A stretch of 64,000 nucleotides of DNA from Rhodobacter sp. (GCA_027484985.1 JAIXRW010000059.1:1-64000); one strand, 5' to 3'. Positions 27,356 to 36,556 are shown, counted from the stretch's first letter. Numbers and translations are program-made. Notes: a model not told the origin generated them from the letters alone.

Positions 27356-28687
27356 TCAGTCGTTGCGGGCCAAGGCCCGGGCGAGCGCGTGATACGAGGA
27401 TTTGGGCACCCTTGCCAAGCTGTCGAAATCCACATGCACAAGGCCAAAGCGTTTTTCATAGCCCTCGGCCCATTCGTAATTGTCCAAGAGCGACCAGTAG
27501 AAAAAGCCCTTCACATTCGCCCCGTCGGCAATGGCGCGGCGCGTGGCGGCCAGATGGGCGAACAGATAATCCTCGCGCACCTTGTCGGTGACTGCGCCAT
27601 CTGCCAGCTCATCGGCATTGGCCATGCCGTTCTCGGTCACATAGATCGGCAGATCGCCCACATGGTCACGCGCCATGCGGGTCAGGAAATGGTGCAGGCC
27701 ATCGGGATAAATCTCCCAGCCCATCTGCGTCTTGTCGAGCGGCCCTACGACATCGCGCGTTGCAGGCCATGGCGTGCCGGGCGCGTCGGCATGGATGTGG
27801 CGGGTGTAGTAATTCACCCCCAGCCAATCGAGCTTTTGGCCGATCACCGCCATGTCGTCCTGCCAAGCCTCGGGCATATGCGGACCCAAACCTTCAAGCA
27901 CCTCGGCGGGGTAGGTGCCCTTGGTGATGCCTTCGATGAACCAGCGATTGAAGATGGCGTCATGCACCGCCGCCGCCCGCCGGTCGCCCGCGCTGTCGCT
28001 GGCGGGTTGGCAATAGTCAAAGTTCAGCACGATCCCCAGATTGCCCTGGCCCGCCTCGCGCAGCCGCCCCACCGCCAGCCCGTGCGCCAGCAGGATATGG
28101 TGCATCGCCCGTGCCGTGGCGCGGATATCGCGCAGCCCCGGCGCATGGACGCCCCAGAAATGCGACAGCCACGCCACGCACCACGGCTCGTTTATCGTGG
28201 CGACAGATGCCACACGGTCGCCCAGCACGCGGGTGATCGCCTCGGCATAATCGGCAAAGCGGTGGCAGGTTTCGCGGTTGGTCCAGCCACCCTTGTCGGC
28301 CATGGCCGAGGGCAGATCCCAGTGATACAGCGTCTGGAACGGTTTCAGCCCGCGTTCCAGCATGCCATCGACCAGCCGGTCGTAAAAGGCAACACCTTCG
28401 GGGTTCACCGTCACCCCGTCGGGCATCACCCGCGCCCAGCTGGTGGAAAAGCGATAGGCATCCAGATTGGCCGCGCGCAACAGGTCAAGATCGGCCGGCC
28501 AGCGGTGGTAATGGTCGCAGGCCACCGCCCCGCTTTCGGCCCGCTTCACATTGCCCGGCGTCGCGGCAAAGGTATCCCAATGGCTTGGCCCGCAGCCGCC
28601 AAAGGACGACCCCTCGATCTGGTAGGCGGCCGTGGCGGCCCCGAACAGGAAGCCTTTGGGAAAATCGAAACGAGACAGCATGGTCAT
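27356..28687 (-). CDS. GH1 beta-glucosidase
   Basis: Retaining beta-glycosidase of GH1, 443 residues. The acid/base is E167 in TINEPWC and the nucleophile E352 in YVTENGMAN. N-terminal FLFGAATAAYQIEGSS and DAYRFSTSWARVMPDG are the usual sugar-site segments, and the C-terminus WAEGYEKRFGLVHVDF is typical. No signal peptide, so it acts on imported beta-glucosides. The start overlaps the repressor gene as ATGA; a second ATG two codons later has AAAGGG at better spacing and may be the real start. It is translationally coupled to the LacI regulator. Confidence 0.95.
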   Translation of the reverse strand: MTMLSRFDFPKGFLFGAATAAYQIEGSSFGGCGPSHWDTFAATPGNVKRAESGAVACDHYHRWPADLDLLRAANLDAYRFSTSWARVMPDGVTVNPEGVAFYDRLVDGMLERGLKPFQTLYHWDLPSAMADKGGWTNRETCHRFADYAEAITRVLGDRVASVATINEPWCVAWLSHFWGVHAPGLRDIRATARAMHHILLAHGLAVGRLREAGQGNLGIVLNFDYCQPASDSAGDRRAAAVHDAIFNRWFIEGITKGTYPAEVLEGLGPHMPEAWQDDMAVIGQKLDWLGVNYYTRHIHADAPGTPWPATRDVVGPLDKTQMGWEIYPDGLHHFLTRMARDHVGDLPIYVTENGMANADELADGAVTDKVREDYLFAHLAATRRAIADGANVKGFFYWSLLDNYEWAEGYEKRFGLVHVDFDSLARVPKSSYHALARALARND

Positions 28688-29745
28688 CCCTTTGCGGTGG
28701 CGGAAAGAACCGGCGCGTGCCGTGCGGGGGCAGGACCGGTGGATTGCCCGATGATCAACTCGGCCTCAAGCAGCCGTTGCTGCGGGCCAAGCGCGGGATC
28801 GGCAACGATGCCCAGCAGCATCTCAGCGGCCAGTCGCCCGGCCTCGCGCACGCTGGAACGGGTGGCGGTAAAGATCGGCACATCCTCGCCATTCTTCATA
28901 TAGGACAGATCGTCGTCATGGATGATGATCGACACATCCCGCCCCAGCGCCAGCCCGCGTTCCTCGCAGGCGCGCCGCACCCCCATGCCCGAAATCATTG
29001 ACGCGACCAGAAACGCCGTCGGCGCATCGTCCTGCACCAGCATGGCCCGCGCGGCGCGATAGCCCGACACTTCGGTCATCTCGTCCGATGACATCAGCGC
29101 CGGATCGGCGGCCAGCCCCCGCGCGGCCATCGCATCGACAAAACCGGTGCGGCGGCGGATCGCGAAATCCATGTTCTCAAGCCCGTTGACCAGCGCGATG
29201 CGCCGATGCCCGAGATCAAGCAGAAACTCGGTCGCCCGCTGAAAGGCGCGGCGGTTGTTCACATCGACCCAGGAATAGGGCAGGGCGGCCCCCGTGGCGC
29301 GGCCATGCACCACGAAGGGAATCCCGATATCGGTCAGCAATGCGATACGCGCATCGTCCATCTGCGGCGCGTGCAGGATCATGCCATCCACCGTGCCGCG
29401 TGATTTCAGGTCGCGATAGGTCTGGTGTTCGGCCTCGTCCGCCACCACCGACAGCACCATGTCATACCCGTTCTTCGAATAGGTCTCGCCCGCGCCGGCG
29501 ATGAAATCGGCAAAGATCGGGTTCATGATCTCGTGCCGCGTGGCCAGCGGAATCACATGGCCAATGGCAAAGGCCCGCCCCGTGGCCAGCCGGATCGCGC
29601 GGGTATTGGGGCGGTAATGATGGCGTTTTGCCGCCGCCATCACCCGTTCGCGCGTGGATTCGTTGACCTCGGGGTAACCGTTCAGCGCACGGCTGACGGT
29701 CGTGGGCGACAGCCCCAGCTGCTGGGCCAGTTCCTTCAGGTTCAT
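28684..29745 (-). CDS. aglR: LacI family transcriptional repressor (AglR-like)
   Basis: The 353-residue LacI/GalR regulator starts with the HTH MNLKELAQQLGLSPTTVSRALNGYPEVNESTRERV and hinge helix. A periplasmic-binding-protein-like effector domain follows (MVLSVVADEAEHQTYRDLK..., PYSWVDVNNRRAF, IHDDDLSYMKNG). It diverges from aglE and ends in the beta-glucosidase start. Candidate operators lie at 29761, 29833 and 29934 in the shared promoter region, so it likely represses both directions and itself. The inducer is probably an alpha-glucoside, by analogy with Sinorhizobium AglR. Confidence 0.88.
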   Translation of the reverse strand: MNLKELAQQLGLSPTTVSRALNGYPEVNESTRERVMAAAKRHHYRPNTRAIRLATGRAFAIGHVIPLATRHEIMNPIFADFIAGAGETYSKNGYDMVLSVVADEAEHQTYRDLKSRGTVDGMILHAPQMDDARIALLTDIGIPFVVHGRATGAALPYSWVDVNNRRAFQRATEFLLDLGHRRIALVNGLENMDFAIRRRTGFVDAMAARGLAADPALMSSDEMTEVSGYRAARAMLVQDDAPTAFLVASMISGMGVRRACEERGLALGRDVSIIIHDDDLSYMKNGEDVPIFTATRSSVREAGRLAAEMLLGIVADPALGPQQRLLEAELIIGQSTGPAPARHAPVLSATAKG

Positions 29746-29760
29746 GGCGGCAAAAGACCC

Positions 29761-29770
29761 AAACCGGTTT
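29761..29770. promoter_or_regulatory. candidate LacI-family operator 1
   Basis: A perfect 10-base palindrome, AAACCGGTTT, 16 bases upstream of the repressor start. The central CG with flanking AAAC/GTTT arms is the common LacI-family half-site design. Position suggests autorepression of the regulator operon. Confidence 0.5.
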
Positions 29771-29832
29771 CAATCCGCCGCGACAGTAAAGCCATCCCGA
29801 CCCAAGGTCAAAGGCTTCGGTCGGGTTTGCGT

Positions 29833-29840
29833 AAACGTTT
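29833..29840. promoter_or_regulatory. candidate LacI-family operator 2
   Basis: AAACGTTT within GCGTAAACGTTTTCGC. The outer GCG/CGC bases extend the symmetry imperfectly. It lies midway between the divergent genes aglR and aglE. Confidence 0.45.
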
Positions 29841-29933
29841 TCGCCAGCCGATTGCGGCGCAGCGCGACGATCCGGCCAATCTCAATGCGCTTTGGATTGA
29901 CAGAATGGCGGCGATGGGCAACTCTGCGCTATC

Positions 29934-29945
29934 CAAAGCGGTTTG
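29934..29945. promoter_or_regulatory. candidate LacI-family operator 3
   Basis: CAAAGCGGTTTG, arms CAAA/TTTG around GCGG, 66 bases before aglE. A TTGACA at 29897-29902 could be the -35 of the aglE promoter. The matching -10 (AACTCT at 29920) is poor, but a start near 29932 would place this site over it. Confidence 0.4.
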
Positions 29946-30011
29946 AAAATGATTCTGCCGGTCTTGGTCACATGCCCCGCAAGAGGGCGGGGTATTCTGG
30001 GAGGAATACAC

Positions 30012-31358
30012 ATGAAATCGAACCTGTTCGCCAGCGCCGCGGCGCTTGCGCTTCTTTCGGGTGCCGCCTTTGCGCAGGACCTGAAATTCCCGGTGGGCGA
30101 AGGCCCGTTCAACTGGGACAGCTACAAAGCCTTTGACGAGGCGACCAATCTCGATGGCCAGACCATCAAGATTTTCGGGCCGTGGCGCGGTGAAGACCAG
30201 GTGCTGGTCGAATCGATGCTGGCCTATTTCACCGCCGCCTCGGGCGTAAAGGTGGAGTATTCCTCGTCGGAAAACTACGAACAGCAGATCGTCATCGATA
30301 CCGAAGCGGGCAGCCCGCCCGATATCGCCGTTCTGCCGCAGCCCGGCCTGATCGCCGATCTCGCCTCCAAGGGCTTCATCGCTCCGCTGGGCGACGAAAC
30401 CAAGACCTGGCTGAATGACAACTACGCCGCCGGTTCCTCGTGGGTCAGCCTTGGCACGTATAAGGGCAAGGACGGCGCCGATGCGCTCTATGCCTTCCCC
30501 TACAAGATCGACGTGAAATCGCTGGTCTGGTATTCGCCCGACACCTTCGCCGATGCGGGCTACGAAGTGCCCCAGACGATGGAAGAGCTGAAGGCCCTGA
30601 CCGACAAGATCGTGGCCGATGGCGGCACCCCGTGGTGCATCGGGCTGGGTTCGGGCGGTGCGACGGGCTGGCCCGCCACCGACTGGGTCGAGGACATGAT
30701 GCTGCGCACGCAGTCGCCCGAAACCTATGACAAGTGGATCAAGCACGAGATCGCCTTCAACGATCCGGCCGTCGTGGCCGCCATCGACGAATTCGGCGCT
30801 TTCGCCAAGAACGATAAATACGTCGCCGGTGGCGCCGCTGCCGTCGCTTCGACCGACTTCCGCGACAGCCCGAAGGGTCTCTTCACCTCGCCCCCGCAGT
30901 GCTACATGCACAAGCAGGCGTCGTTCATCCCGTCCTTCTTCCCCGAAGGCACCGAACTGGGCAAGGATGCCGACTTCTTCTACTTCCCGGCCTATGAGGG
31001 CAAAGACCTCGGCAAGCCGGTGCTGGGTGCAGGCACGCTCGCCTTCATCACCAAGGATGGCGAAGGCGCCCGCGCCTTCATCGAATGGCTGAAAACCCCG
31101 ATCGCGCATGAAATCTGGATGGCGCAGTCGGGCTTCCTGACGCCGCTGAAATCGGTCAACCCCGATGCCTATGCCAATGCCGCGCTGAAAAAGCAGGGCG
31201 AAATCCTGCTCAATGCCACCACCTTCCGCTTCGACGGCTCCGACCTGATGCCGGGCGCCGTGGGGGCTGGCACCTTCTGGACCGGCATGGTCGATTATGT
31301 CGGCGGCAAGTCGGCACAGGAAGTGGCCGACGGGATCGAGGCTTCGTGGCCGAAGTGA
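30012..31358 (+). CDS. aglE: alpha-glucoside ABC transporter substrate-binding protein
   Basis: Periplasmic receptor for alpha-glucosides such as sucrose, maltose or trehalose. The 448 residues begin with the signal peptide MKSNLFASAAALALLSGAAFA, cleaved before QDLKFP. The family-1 solute-binding fold follows, with IKIFGPWRGEDQVLVE, PPDIAVLPQPGLIADLASKG, and the C-terminal GTLAFITKDGEGARAFIEWL. Its resemblance to AglE is strong and the following genes are aglF-G-A-K in the canonical order. GGGAGGAATACAC precedes the ATG. A strong hairpin follows the stop, probably keeping its mRNA level above that of the permease genes. Confidence 0.95.
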   Translation: MKSNLFASAAALALLSGAAFAQDLKFPVGEGPFNWDSYKAFDEATNLDGQTIKIFGPWRGEDQVLVESMLAYFTAASGVKVEYSSSENYEQQIVIDTEAGSPPDIAVLPQPGLIADLASKGFIAPLGDETKTWLNDNYAAGSSWVSLGTYKGKDGADALYAFPYKIDVKSLVWYSPDTFADAGYEVPQTMEELKALTDKIVADGGTPWCIGLGSGGATGWPATDWVEDMMLRTQSPETYDKWIKHEIAFNDPAVVAAIDEFGAFAKNDKYVAGGAAAVASTDFRDSPKGLFTSPPQCYMHKQASFIPSFFPEGTELGKDADFFYFPAYEGKDLGKPVLGAGTLAFITKDGEGARAFIEWLKTPIAHEIWMAQSGFLTPLKSVNPDAYANAALKKQGEILLNATTFRFDGSDLMPGAVGAGTFWTGMVDYVGGKSAQEVADGIEASWPK

Positions 31359-31376
31359 TCTGACGCCCCGCGTCAC

Positions 31377-31401
31377 GGGCAGGCCCGCACAGGGCCTGCC
31401 C
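31377..31401 (+). promoter_or_regulatory. aglE-aglF intercistronic hairpin
   Basis: A perfect 10-bp stem (GGGCAGGCCC with GGGCCTGCCC) and 5-base loop, located 19 bases after the aglE stop and 42 bases before aglF. No T-run follows, so it is more likely an RNA stabiliser or partial attenuator than a full terminator. Confidence 0.6.
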
Positions 31402-31443
31402 ACCCTTCCGGCATCCTCCGCATTTTCCAGAAAGGAGACGGCC

Positions 31444-32670
31444 ATGAACCCCGCGCTTCAGGCGCTGTTCGTCATCGTCATCGGTGTGGGCGGTTGCGTC
31501 GGCTATTTCTACCTGTCCAACCTTTTCCTCGACAAAGTGCTGTTTCCGGCCCGTGGCCCCAACGCAGGGCGCAACATCAACCGCGCCAACATGATCCGCC
31601 CGTGGCTATTCCTGTTTCCCGCGCTGGTGCTGCTGGCCGCCTATCTGGCCTATCCGGTCTTTGCCACCGCGTGGCTGTCGCTGCACGGCAAGACGGGCAA
31701 TTTCGTGGGCTTTGCCAATTATGCCTCGATGGCATCCGAACCCAAATTCTGGGAATCGATGCGCAACAACATGCTGTGGCTGATCGTGGTGCCCGCGCTT
31801 TCCACCGCCTTCGGCCTGCTCGCCGCGCAGCTTTCCGACCGTATCCGCTGGGGCAGCGTGGCCAAATCGCTGATCTTCATGCCGATGGCGATTTCCTTCG
31901 TGGGCGCGTCTGTCATCTGGAAGCTGATCTATGACACCCGCCCCGAAGGGCAGGCGCAGATCGGGCTTCTCAACGCGCTCTGGCTGCAATTCGATGGCGG
32001 GATAGGGTCGATCCTTCTGCTCAAGCTTTTGCCCGCGCTGTTTCTTCTGTCGCTGATCGCCGCCTTCGCCTATGCGGGCTGGCTGGTCGCGCGCCCGCTT
32101 GTCACCGCCCCGCGCCGCGAAACGGCACTTGTCATGGCCGGCCGCGCCCTTGGCGTGGCGCTGGTGATCTTTCTGGTCTGGGAACTGGTCACATGGCTGG
32201 CGGGTCTGTTCACCGGCACCATGCCCTATGGCAAACCGCAGACATGGCTGACCATCCCCTACTGGAACAGCTATTTCCTGATGATCGTTCTGGTCTGGAT
32301 TCAGACCGGTTTCGCCATGGTCATCCTCTCCGCCGCCCTGCGCGGCGTGCCCGAAGACACGGTCGAGGCCGCAATCATCGACGGCGCCAACCCGTTCCAG
32401 ATTTTCTTCCAGATCAAGGTGCCGCAGATCATGTCCACCATCGTCGTCGTGTGGACCACCATCACCATCGTCGTCCTCAAGGTGTTCGATATCGTGCTCG
32501 CCATGACCAACGGCCAGTGGGAAACGCAGGTTCTGGCCAATTACATGTATGACAAGCTGTTCCGCTCGCTCGACTGGGGCGTGGGCTCGGCCTCGGCCAT
32601 GGTGATCATGCTTCTGGTGACCCCGATCCTTATCTGGAACGTCTATAACGCCCGCAAGGAAATGCGCTGA
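31444..32670 (+). CDS. aglF: alpha-glucoside ABC transporter permease 1
   Basis: Inner-membrane permease of 408 residues. An N-terminal helix (MNPALQALFVIVIGVGGCVGY) and WLFLFPALVLLAAYLAYPVFATAW precede the binding-protein-dependent transport domain. The EAA loop is visible as EAAIIDGANPFQIFFQIKVPQ (split here), which contacts the ATPase. An extra hydrophobic region at about 180-250 is longer than in MalF-type permeases of rhizobia. The start follows AGAAAGGAGACGGCC. The stop overlaps aglG by one base (TGATG). It pairs with AglG and AglK. Confidence 0.93.
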   Translation: MNPALQALFVIVIGVGGCVGYFYLSNLFLDKVLFPARGPNAGRNINRANMIRPWLFLFPALVLLAAYLAYPVFATAWLSLHGKTGNFVGFANYASMASEPKFWESMRNNMLWLIVVPALSTAFGLLAAQLSDRIRWGSVAKSLIFMPMAISFVGASVIWKLIYDTRPEGQAQIGLLNALWLQFDGGIGSILLLKLLPALFLLSLIAAFAYAGWLVARPLVTAPRRETALVMAGRALGVALVIFLVWELVTWLAGLFTGTMPYGKPQTWLTIPYWNSYFLMIVLVWIQTGFAMVILSAALRGVPEDTVEAAIIDGANPFQIFFQIKVPQIMSTIVVVWTTITIVVLKVFDIVLAMTNGQWETQVLANYMYDKLFRSLDWGVGSASAMVIMLLVTPILIWNVYNARKEMR

Positions 32671-33809
32671 TGGACAATATCGCCGGCAAGAAATCGGCCC
32701 TCGTCTGGGCGGTGCATCTGTCAACGGCGCTGCTGGTCGCGCTTTGGGTGCTGCCAACCTTTGGCCTGCTGATGTCGTCCTTCCGCACCGGCGACCAGAT
32801 CAGTGCATCGGGCTGGTGGCGGTCGCTCATGACGCAGGAAAGCCAGCTTCCCGCCATCCGCATCGCGGGCGAGGAAAAACCCGCCGATGGCGGCTATGTC
32901 ATCGACGGCAACCTGTTTGACGGGGCAGGGGCCGCCATCAGCCATTGGGGCACATCGTCAAAAGCGCCCGAGGCCTATGCCGCAGGCGATACCGCAACCC
33001 TGAACGACGGCGTCACCCTGACCGTGCAGGCCGACGGGGCCTATGCGCTCAAATCCCCCGCCAGCATGGCCGATATGCGGATGCCGCGTGTCTTTGTCAC
33101 CGCCGCCACCCCGCCCGATTTCACCTTTGATAACTACACCAATGTCCTGTTCAGCCCGCTGGCGGGGCAGACCATCGGGCAGGCCTTCCTGAACACCCTG
33201 ACCGTCTCGATCCCCGCCACCGTGATCCCGATCCTGATCGCCGCCTTCGCCGCCTATGCGCTGGCATGGATGGAGTTTCCGGGCCGCGCCCTTCTGGTCG
33301 CCGTGGTGGTGGGCCTTCTGGTCGTGCCGCTGCAACTGGCGCTGATCCCGCTCTTGCAACTGCACAACCAGCTTGGCATCGGCAAAAGCTACCTTGGCAT
33401 CTGGATGGCCCATACCGGCTTTGGCCTGCCGCTCGCCATATACCTCTTGCGCAACTACATGGCGGGCCTGCCCCGCGACATCATCGAAAACGCCCGCGTC
33501 GATGGCGCGACCGATTTCCAGATTTTCGTAAAAATCATCCTGCCGCTTTCGTTCCCCGCGCTGGCCTCCTTCGCCATCTTCCAGTTCCTCTGGACATGGA
33601 ACGACCTGCTCGTCGCGCTCGTTTTCCTTGGCACCGGCAATGACCAGCAGGTGCTGACCGGCAATCTGGTGAACCTGATGGGCTCGCGCGGTGGCGACTG
33701 GGAGATTTTGTCAGCCTCGGCCTTTGTGTCGATTGCCGTGCCCTTGGTGGTGTTCTTCGCCATGCAGAAATATCTGGTGCGCGGCCTCTTGGCCGGTTCC
33801 GTGAAGTAA
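32670..33809 (+). CDS. aglG: alpha-glucoside ABC transporter permease 2
   Basis: Second permease, 379 residues. The first helix (about 12-35) is followed by a large periplasmic domain of roughly 100 residues (GDQISASGWWRSL to PPDFTFDNYTNVLF), typical of AglG. The transmembrane domain then follows with EAA-like loop ENARVDGATDFQIFVKIILPL and the ending FFAMQKYLVRGLLAGSVK, the C-terminal signature of carbohydrate permeases of the MalG class. It is one-base coupled to aglF and ends 13 bases before aglA. Confidence 0.95.
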   Translation: MDNIAGKKSALVWAVHLSTALLVALWVLPTFGLLMSSFRTGDQISASGWWRSLMTQESQLPAIRIAGEEKPADGGYVIDGNLFDGAGAAISHWGTSSKAPEAYAAGDTATLNDGVTLTVQADGAYALKSPASMADMRMPRVFVTAATPPDFTFDNYTNVLFSPLAGQTIGQAFLNTLTVSIPATVIPILIAAFAAYALAWMEFPGRALLVAVVVGLLVVPLQLALIPLLQLHNQLGIGKSYLGIWMAHTGFGLPLAIYLLRNYMAGLPRDIIENARVDGATDFQIFVKIILPLSFPALASFAIFQFLWTWNDLLVALVFLGTGNDQQVLTGNLVNLMGSRGGDWEILSASAFVSIAVPLVVFFAMQKYLVRGLLAGSVK

Positions 33810-33822
33810 GAAAGACAAGACG

Positions 33823-35448
33823 ATGCAGAACGTTATCGGCACCGATGCCGATTGGTGGCGCGGCGCGGTGATCTACCAGATCTACCCGCGCAGCTATCAG
33901 GACAGCAATGGCGACGGCATCGGCGACCTTGCCGGTATCGCCGACCGCTTGCCCCATATCGCGGCCCTCGGCGCCGATGCCATCTGGATCAGCCCCTTCT
34001 TCACCAGCCCGATGAAGGATTTCGGCTATGACGTGTCGGATTACTGCGATGTCGATCCGATGTTCGGCACCTTGGCCGATTTCGACCGCGTGGTGAAAAC
34101 CGCCCATGACCTTGGCCTCAAGGTCATGATCGACCTTGTCCTGTCGCACACCGCCGAGGCGCATCCGTGGTTTACGGAAAGCCGCAAGAACAAGACCAAC
34201 CCGAAAGCCGATTGGTATGTCTGGGCCGACCCCAAACCCGATGGCACCCCGCCCAACAACTGGCTGTCGGTCTTTGGCGGTTCTGCATGGCAATGGGATG
34301 CACGGCGCGAGCAGTATTACCTGCACAACTTCCTGACCAGCCAGCCCGACCTGAACCTGCACCATGAACCCGTGCAACAGGCACTTCTAGATGTCGCCCG
34401 TTTCTGGCTGCAACGCGGGGTCAACGGCTTCCGCCTTGATACCATCAACTTCTACTTTGCCGACAAACACCTGCGCGACAATCCTTCGCTGCCGCCCGAA
34501 CTGCGCAACAACTCCATCGCGCCCTCGGTCAACCCCTATAACCACCAGCTGCATCTGTTTTCCAAGAACCAGCCCGAAAACCTTGAATTCTTAGCGAAAT
34601 TCCGCGCCGTGCTGAACCCCTACGGCGCTGCGGCCGTGGGCGAGGTGGGCGATGCCCAGCGCGGCCTTGAAATCATGGCCGAATACACCTCGGGCGGTGA
34701 CAAGGTGCAGATGTGCTACCCGTTCGAAATGCTGCAACCCGCCCGTCTGACCGCCGATCTTGCCGCCCTTACCTTCGACCGTCTGGCAAAAGCCGCGCCC
34801 GATGCGTGGCCCTGCTGGGCCTATTCCAACCATGACACCGTGCGCCACATCACCCGCTGGAAGCTTTCCGAAGCAGCAGCAAAGACTTACGCGACAATGC
34901 TGATGTGCCTGCGCGGTTCGGTCTGCCTGTATCAAGGCGAGGAATTGGGCCTGCCCGAGGCCGAGATCGCCTTTGACGAATTGCAAGACCCCTACGGCAT
35001 CCAGTTCTGGCCCGAATTCAAGGGCCGCGATGGTTGCCGCACCCCGATGATCTGGGCCACCGACAACGCGCTGTGCGGTTTCTCGACCGCGCCAAAGGCA
35101 TGGCTTCCCGTCACCGCCCCGCATCGCCCGCTTTCGGTTGCGGCACAAACGGGGCAGGCGGGTTCGATGCTGGAACATTACCGCGCGGCACTCGCCTTCC
35201 GCCGCCGCCACCCCACGCTTGCCACCGGCGCGATGGACCACTGGCACAGCGACGGGCAGGTGTTTTCCTTTACCCGCACGGGCGGTGAAACCCTGTTCTG
35301 CGCCTTCAACCTGTCGGACCAACCCGCCACCGTGACCCTGCCCGCAGGCACATGGAACGCGGTCGCAACCGATCTTCACGCCGCCCCCGCATCCAACGGC
35401 ACCGCCCGTCTGGACCCATGGGGTTTCACTGTTTTGCGAAAGTCATAG
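33823..35448 (+). CDS. aglA: cytoplasmic alpha-glucosidase (GH13)
   Basis: Hydrolyses imported alpha-glucosides. The 541 residues form the GH13 barrel: WWRGAVIYQIYPRSYQDSNGDG at the N-terminus, nucleophile D206 in GFRLDTINFY, acid/base E274 in AVGEVGD and transition-state D338 in YSNHDTVRH. No signal peptide, consistent with an intracellular enzyme. The C-terminal beta domain ends LDPWGFTVLRKS. It lies inside the transporter operon between aglG and aglK, the order known from Sinorhizobium meliloti. Confidence 0.95.
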   Translation: MQNVIGTDADWWRGAVIYQIYPRSYQDSNGDGIGDLAGIADRLPHIAALGADAIWISPFFTSPMKDFGYDVSDYCDVDPMFGTLADFDRVVKTAHDLGLKVMIDLVLSHTAEAHPWFTESRKNKTNPKADWYVWADPKPDGTPPNNWLSVFGGSAWQWDARREQYYLHNFLTSQPDLNLHHEPVQQALLDVARFWLQRGVNGFRLDTINFYFADKHLRDNPSLPPELRNNSIAPSVNPYNHQLHLFSKNQPENLEFLAKFRAVLNPYGAAAVGEVGDAQRGLEIMAEYTSGGDKVQMCYPFEMLQPARLTADLAALTFDRLAKAAPDAWPCWAYSNHDTVRHITRWKLSEAAAKTYATMLMCLRGSVCLYQGEELGLPEAEIAFDELQDPYGIQFWPEFKGRDGCRTPMIWATDNALCGFSTAPKAWLPVTAPHRPLSVAAQTGQAGSMLEHYRAALAFRRRHPTLATGAMDHWHSDGQVFSFTRTGGETLFCAFNLSDQPATVTLPAGTWNAVATDLHAAPASNGTARLDPWGFTVLRKS

Positions 35449-35457
35449 GGGGGAACC

Positions 35458-36546
35458 ATGGCGAACCTGAAACTGGTCAACGTCGAAAAGGCCTATGGCG
35501 AGGTCAAGGTCCTGTCGAACATCAACCTTGATATCAAGACGGGCGAGTTGATCGTTTTCGTCGGCCCCTCGGGCTGCGGAAAATCCACCCTGCTGCGCAT
35601 GATCGCGGGGCTGGAACGCATCACCGGCGGCCAATTCACCATCGACGGCGATGTGATGAACGACATCCCCCCCGCCCAGCGCGGCATTGCCATGGTGTTC
35701 CAAAGCTACGCGCTTTATCCGCATATGACGGTGCGCGACAACATGGCCTTCGCCCTGAAAATCGCCAAGAAATCGGCGGCCGAGATTGCCGCCGCCGTCG
35801 ATAAGGCCGCCCGCATCCTGCAACTGACCCCCTACCTTGACCGCCTGCCCAAGGCGCTGTCGGGCGGCCAGCGCCAGCGCGTTGCCATTGGCCGCGCCAT
35901 CGTGCGCGACCCAAAGGTCTATCTGTTCGACGAACCTCTTTCCAACCTCGATGCCGCCCTGCGGGTGGCCACCCGGATCGAGATCGCGCAGCTCAAGGAA
36001 AACATGCCCGATTCGACCATGATCTACGTCACCCACGATCAGGTCGAAGCGATGACACTGGCATCCCGCATCGTCGTGCTCGCAGGCGGCGGTATTTCAC
36101 AGGTCGGCACGCCGCTCGAACTTTATGAACGGCCCGAAAACGAATTTGTCGCGCAATTCATCGGCTCTCCGGCCATGAACCTGCTGGCGGGCGAAGTTAC
36201 CGGAACGGGGGCCATCACCACGGTCAAGCTGGCGAATGGCGGCACCGCCCGGTCCACCGTGCCCACCACCGCCGCCGATATGGGGCTAAAGGTCAATATC
36301 GGCGTCCGCCCCGAAGACCTGACCGCAACCGAGGGCGAGGCGCTCTTCAAAGGCGAGGTCGAGATCACCGAAGCCCTGGGTGAGGTGACGCTGCTTTACT
36401 TCAAACGCGCCACGCCCGAAGGCGCGCAACTTGTGGCCAAGCTGCCCGGCATCCATGCCGGCCTGCGCAAGGCCCATGTCGCGCTGACCGCCGTGCCCGA
36501 AAAGGTGCATCTCTTCGCCAACGGCCGGTCGCTTCTGTACCGCTAA
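35458..36546 (+). CDS. aglK: alpha-glucoside ABC transporter ATP-binding protein
   Basis: MalK-type ATPase of 362 residues powering AglFG. Walker A GPSGCGKST (36-44), Q-loop MVFQSYALYPHMTV, signature LSGGQRQRVAIGRAIV, Walker B VYLFDEPLSNLDAAL and H-loop YVTHDQVEAMTLA are all intact. The C-terminal TOBE/regulatory domain (about 240-362) is present. A GGGGGGAACC site precedes the ATG. It is the last gene of the agl operon, convergent with speB, with a long palindrome between them. Confidence 0.95.
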   Translation: MANLKLVNVEKAYGEVKVLSNINLDIKTGELIVFVGPSGCGKSTLLRMIAGLERITGGQFTIDGDVMNDIPPAQRGIAMVFQSYALYPHMTVRDNMAFALKIAKKSAAEIAAAVDKAARILQLTPYLDRLPKALSGGQRQRVAIGRAIVRDPKVYLFDEPLSNLDAALRVATRIEIAQLKENMPDSTMIYVTHDQVEAMTLASRIVVLAGGGISQVGTPLELYERPENEFVAQFIGSPAMNLLAGEVTGTGAITTVKLANGGTARSTVPTTAADMGLKVNIGVRPEDLTATEGEALFKGEVEITEALGEVTLLYFKRATPEGAQLVAKLPGIHAGLRKAHVALTAVPEKVHLFANGRSLLYR

Positions 36547-36556
36547 GCGCCATTCA

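Noticed and set aside
29897-29925. Sigma-70 promoter for aglE (TTGACA plus AACTCT)
   Set aside because: The -35 is perfect but the -10 matches poorly, so I used it only as context for the operators and did not annotate it.
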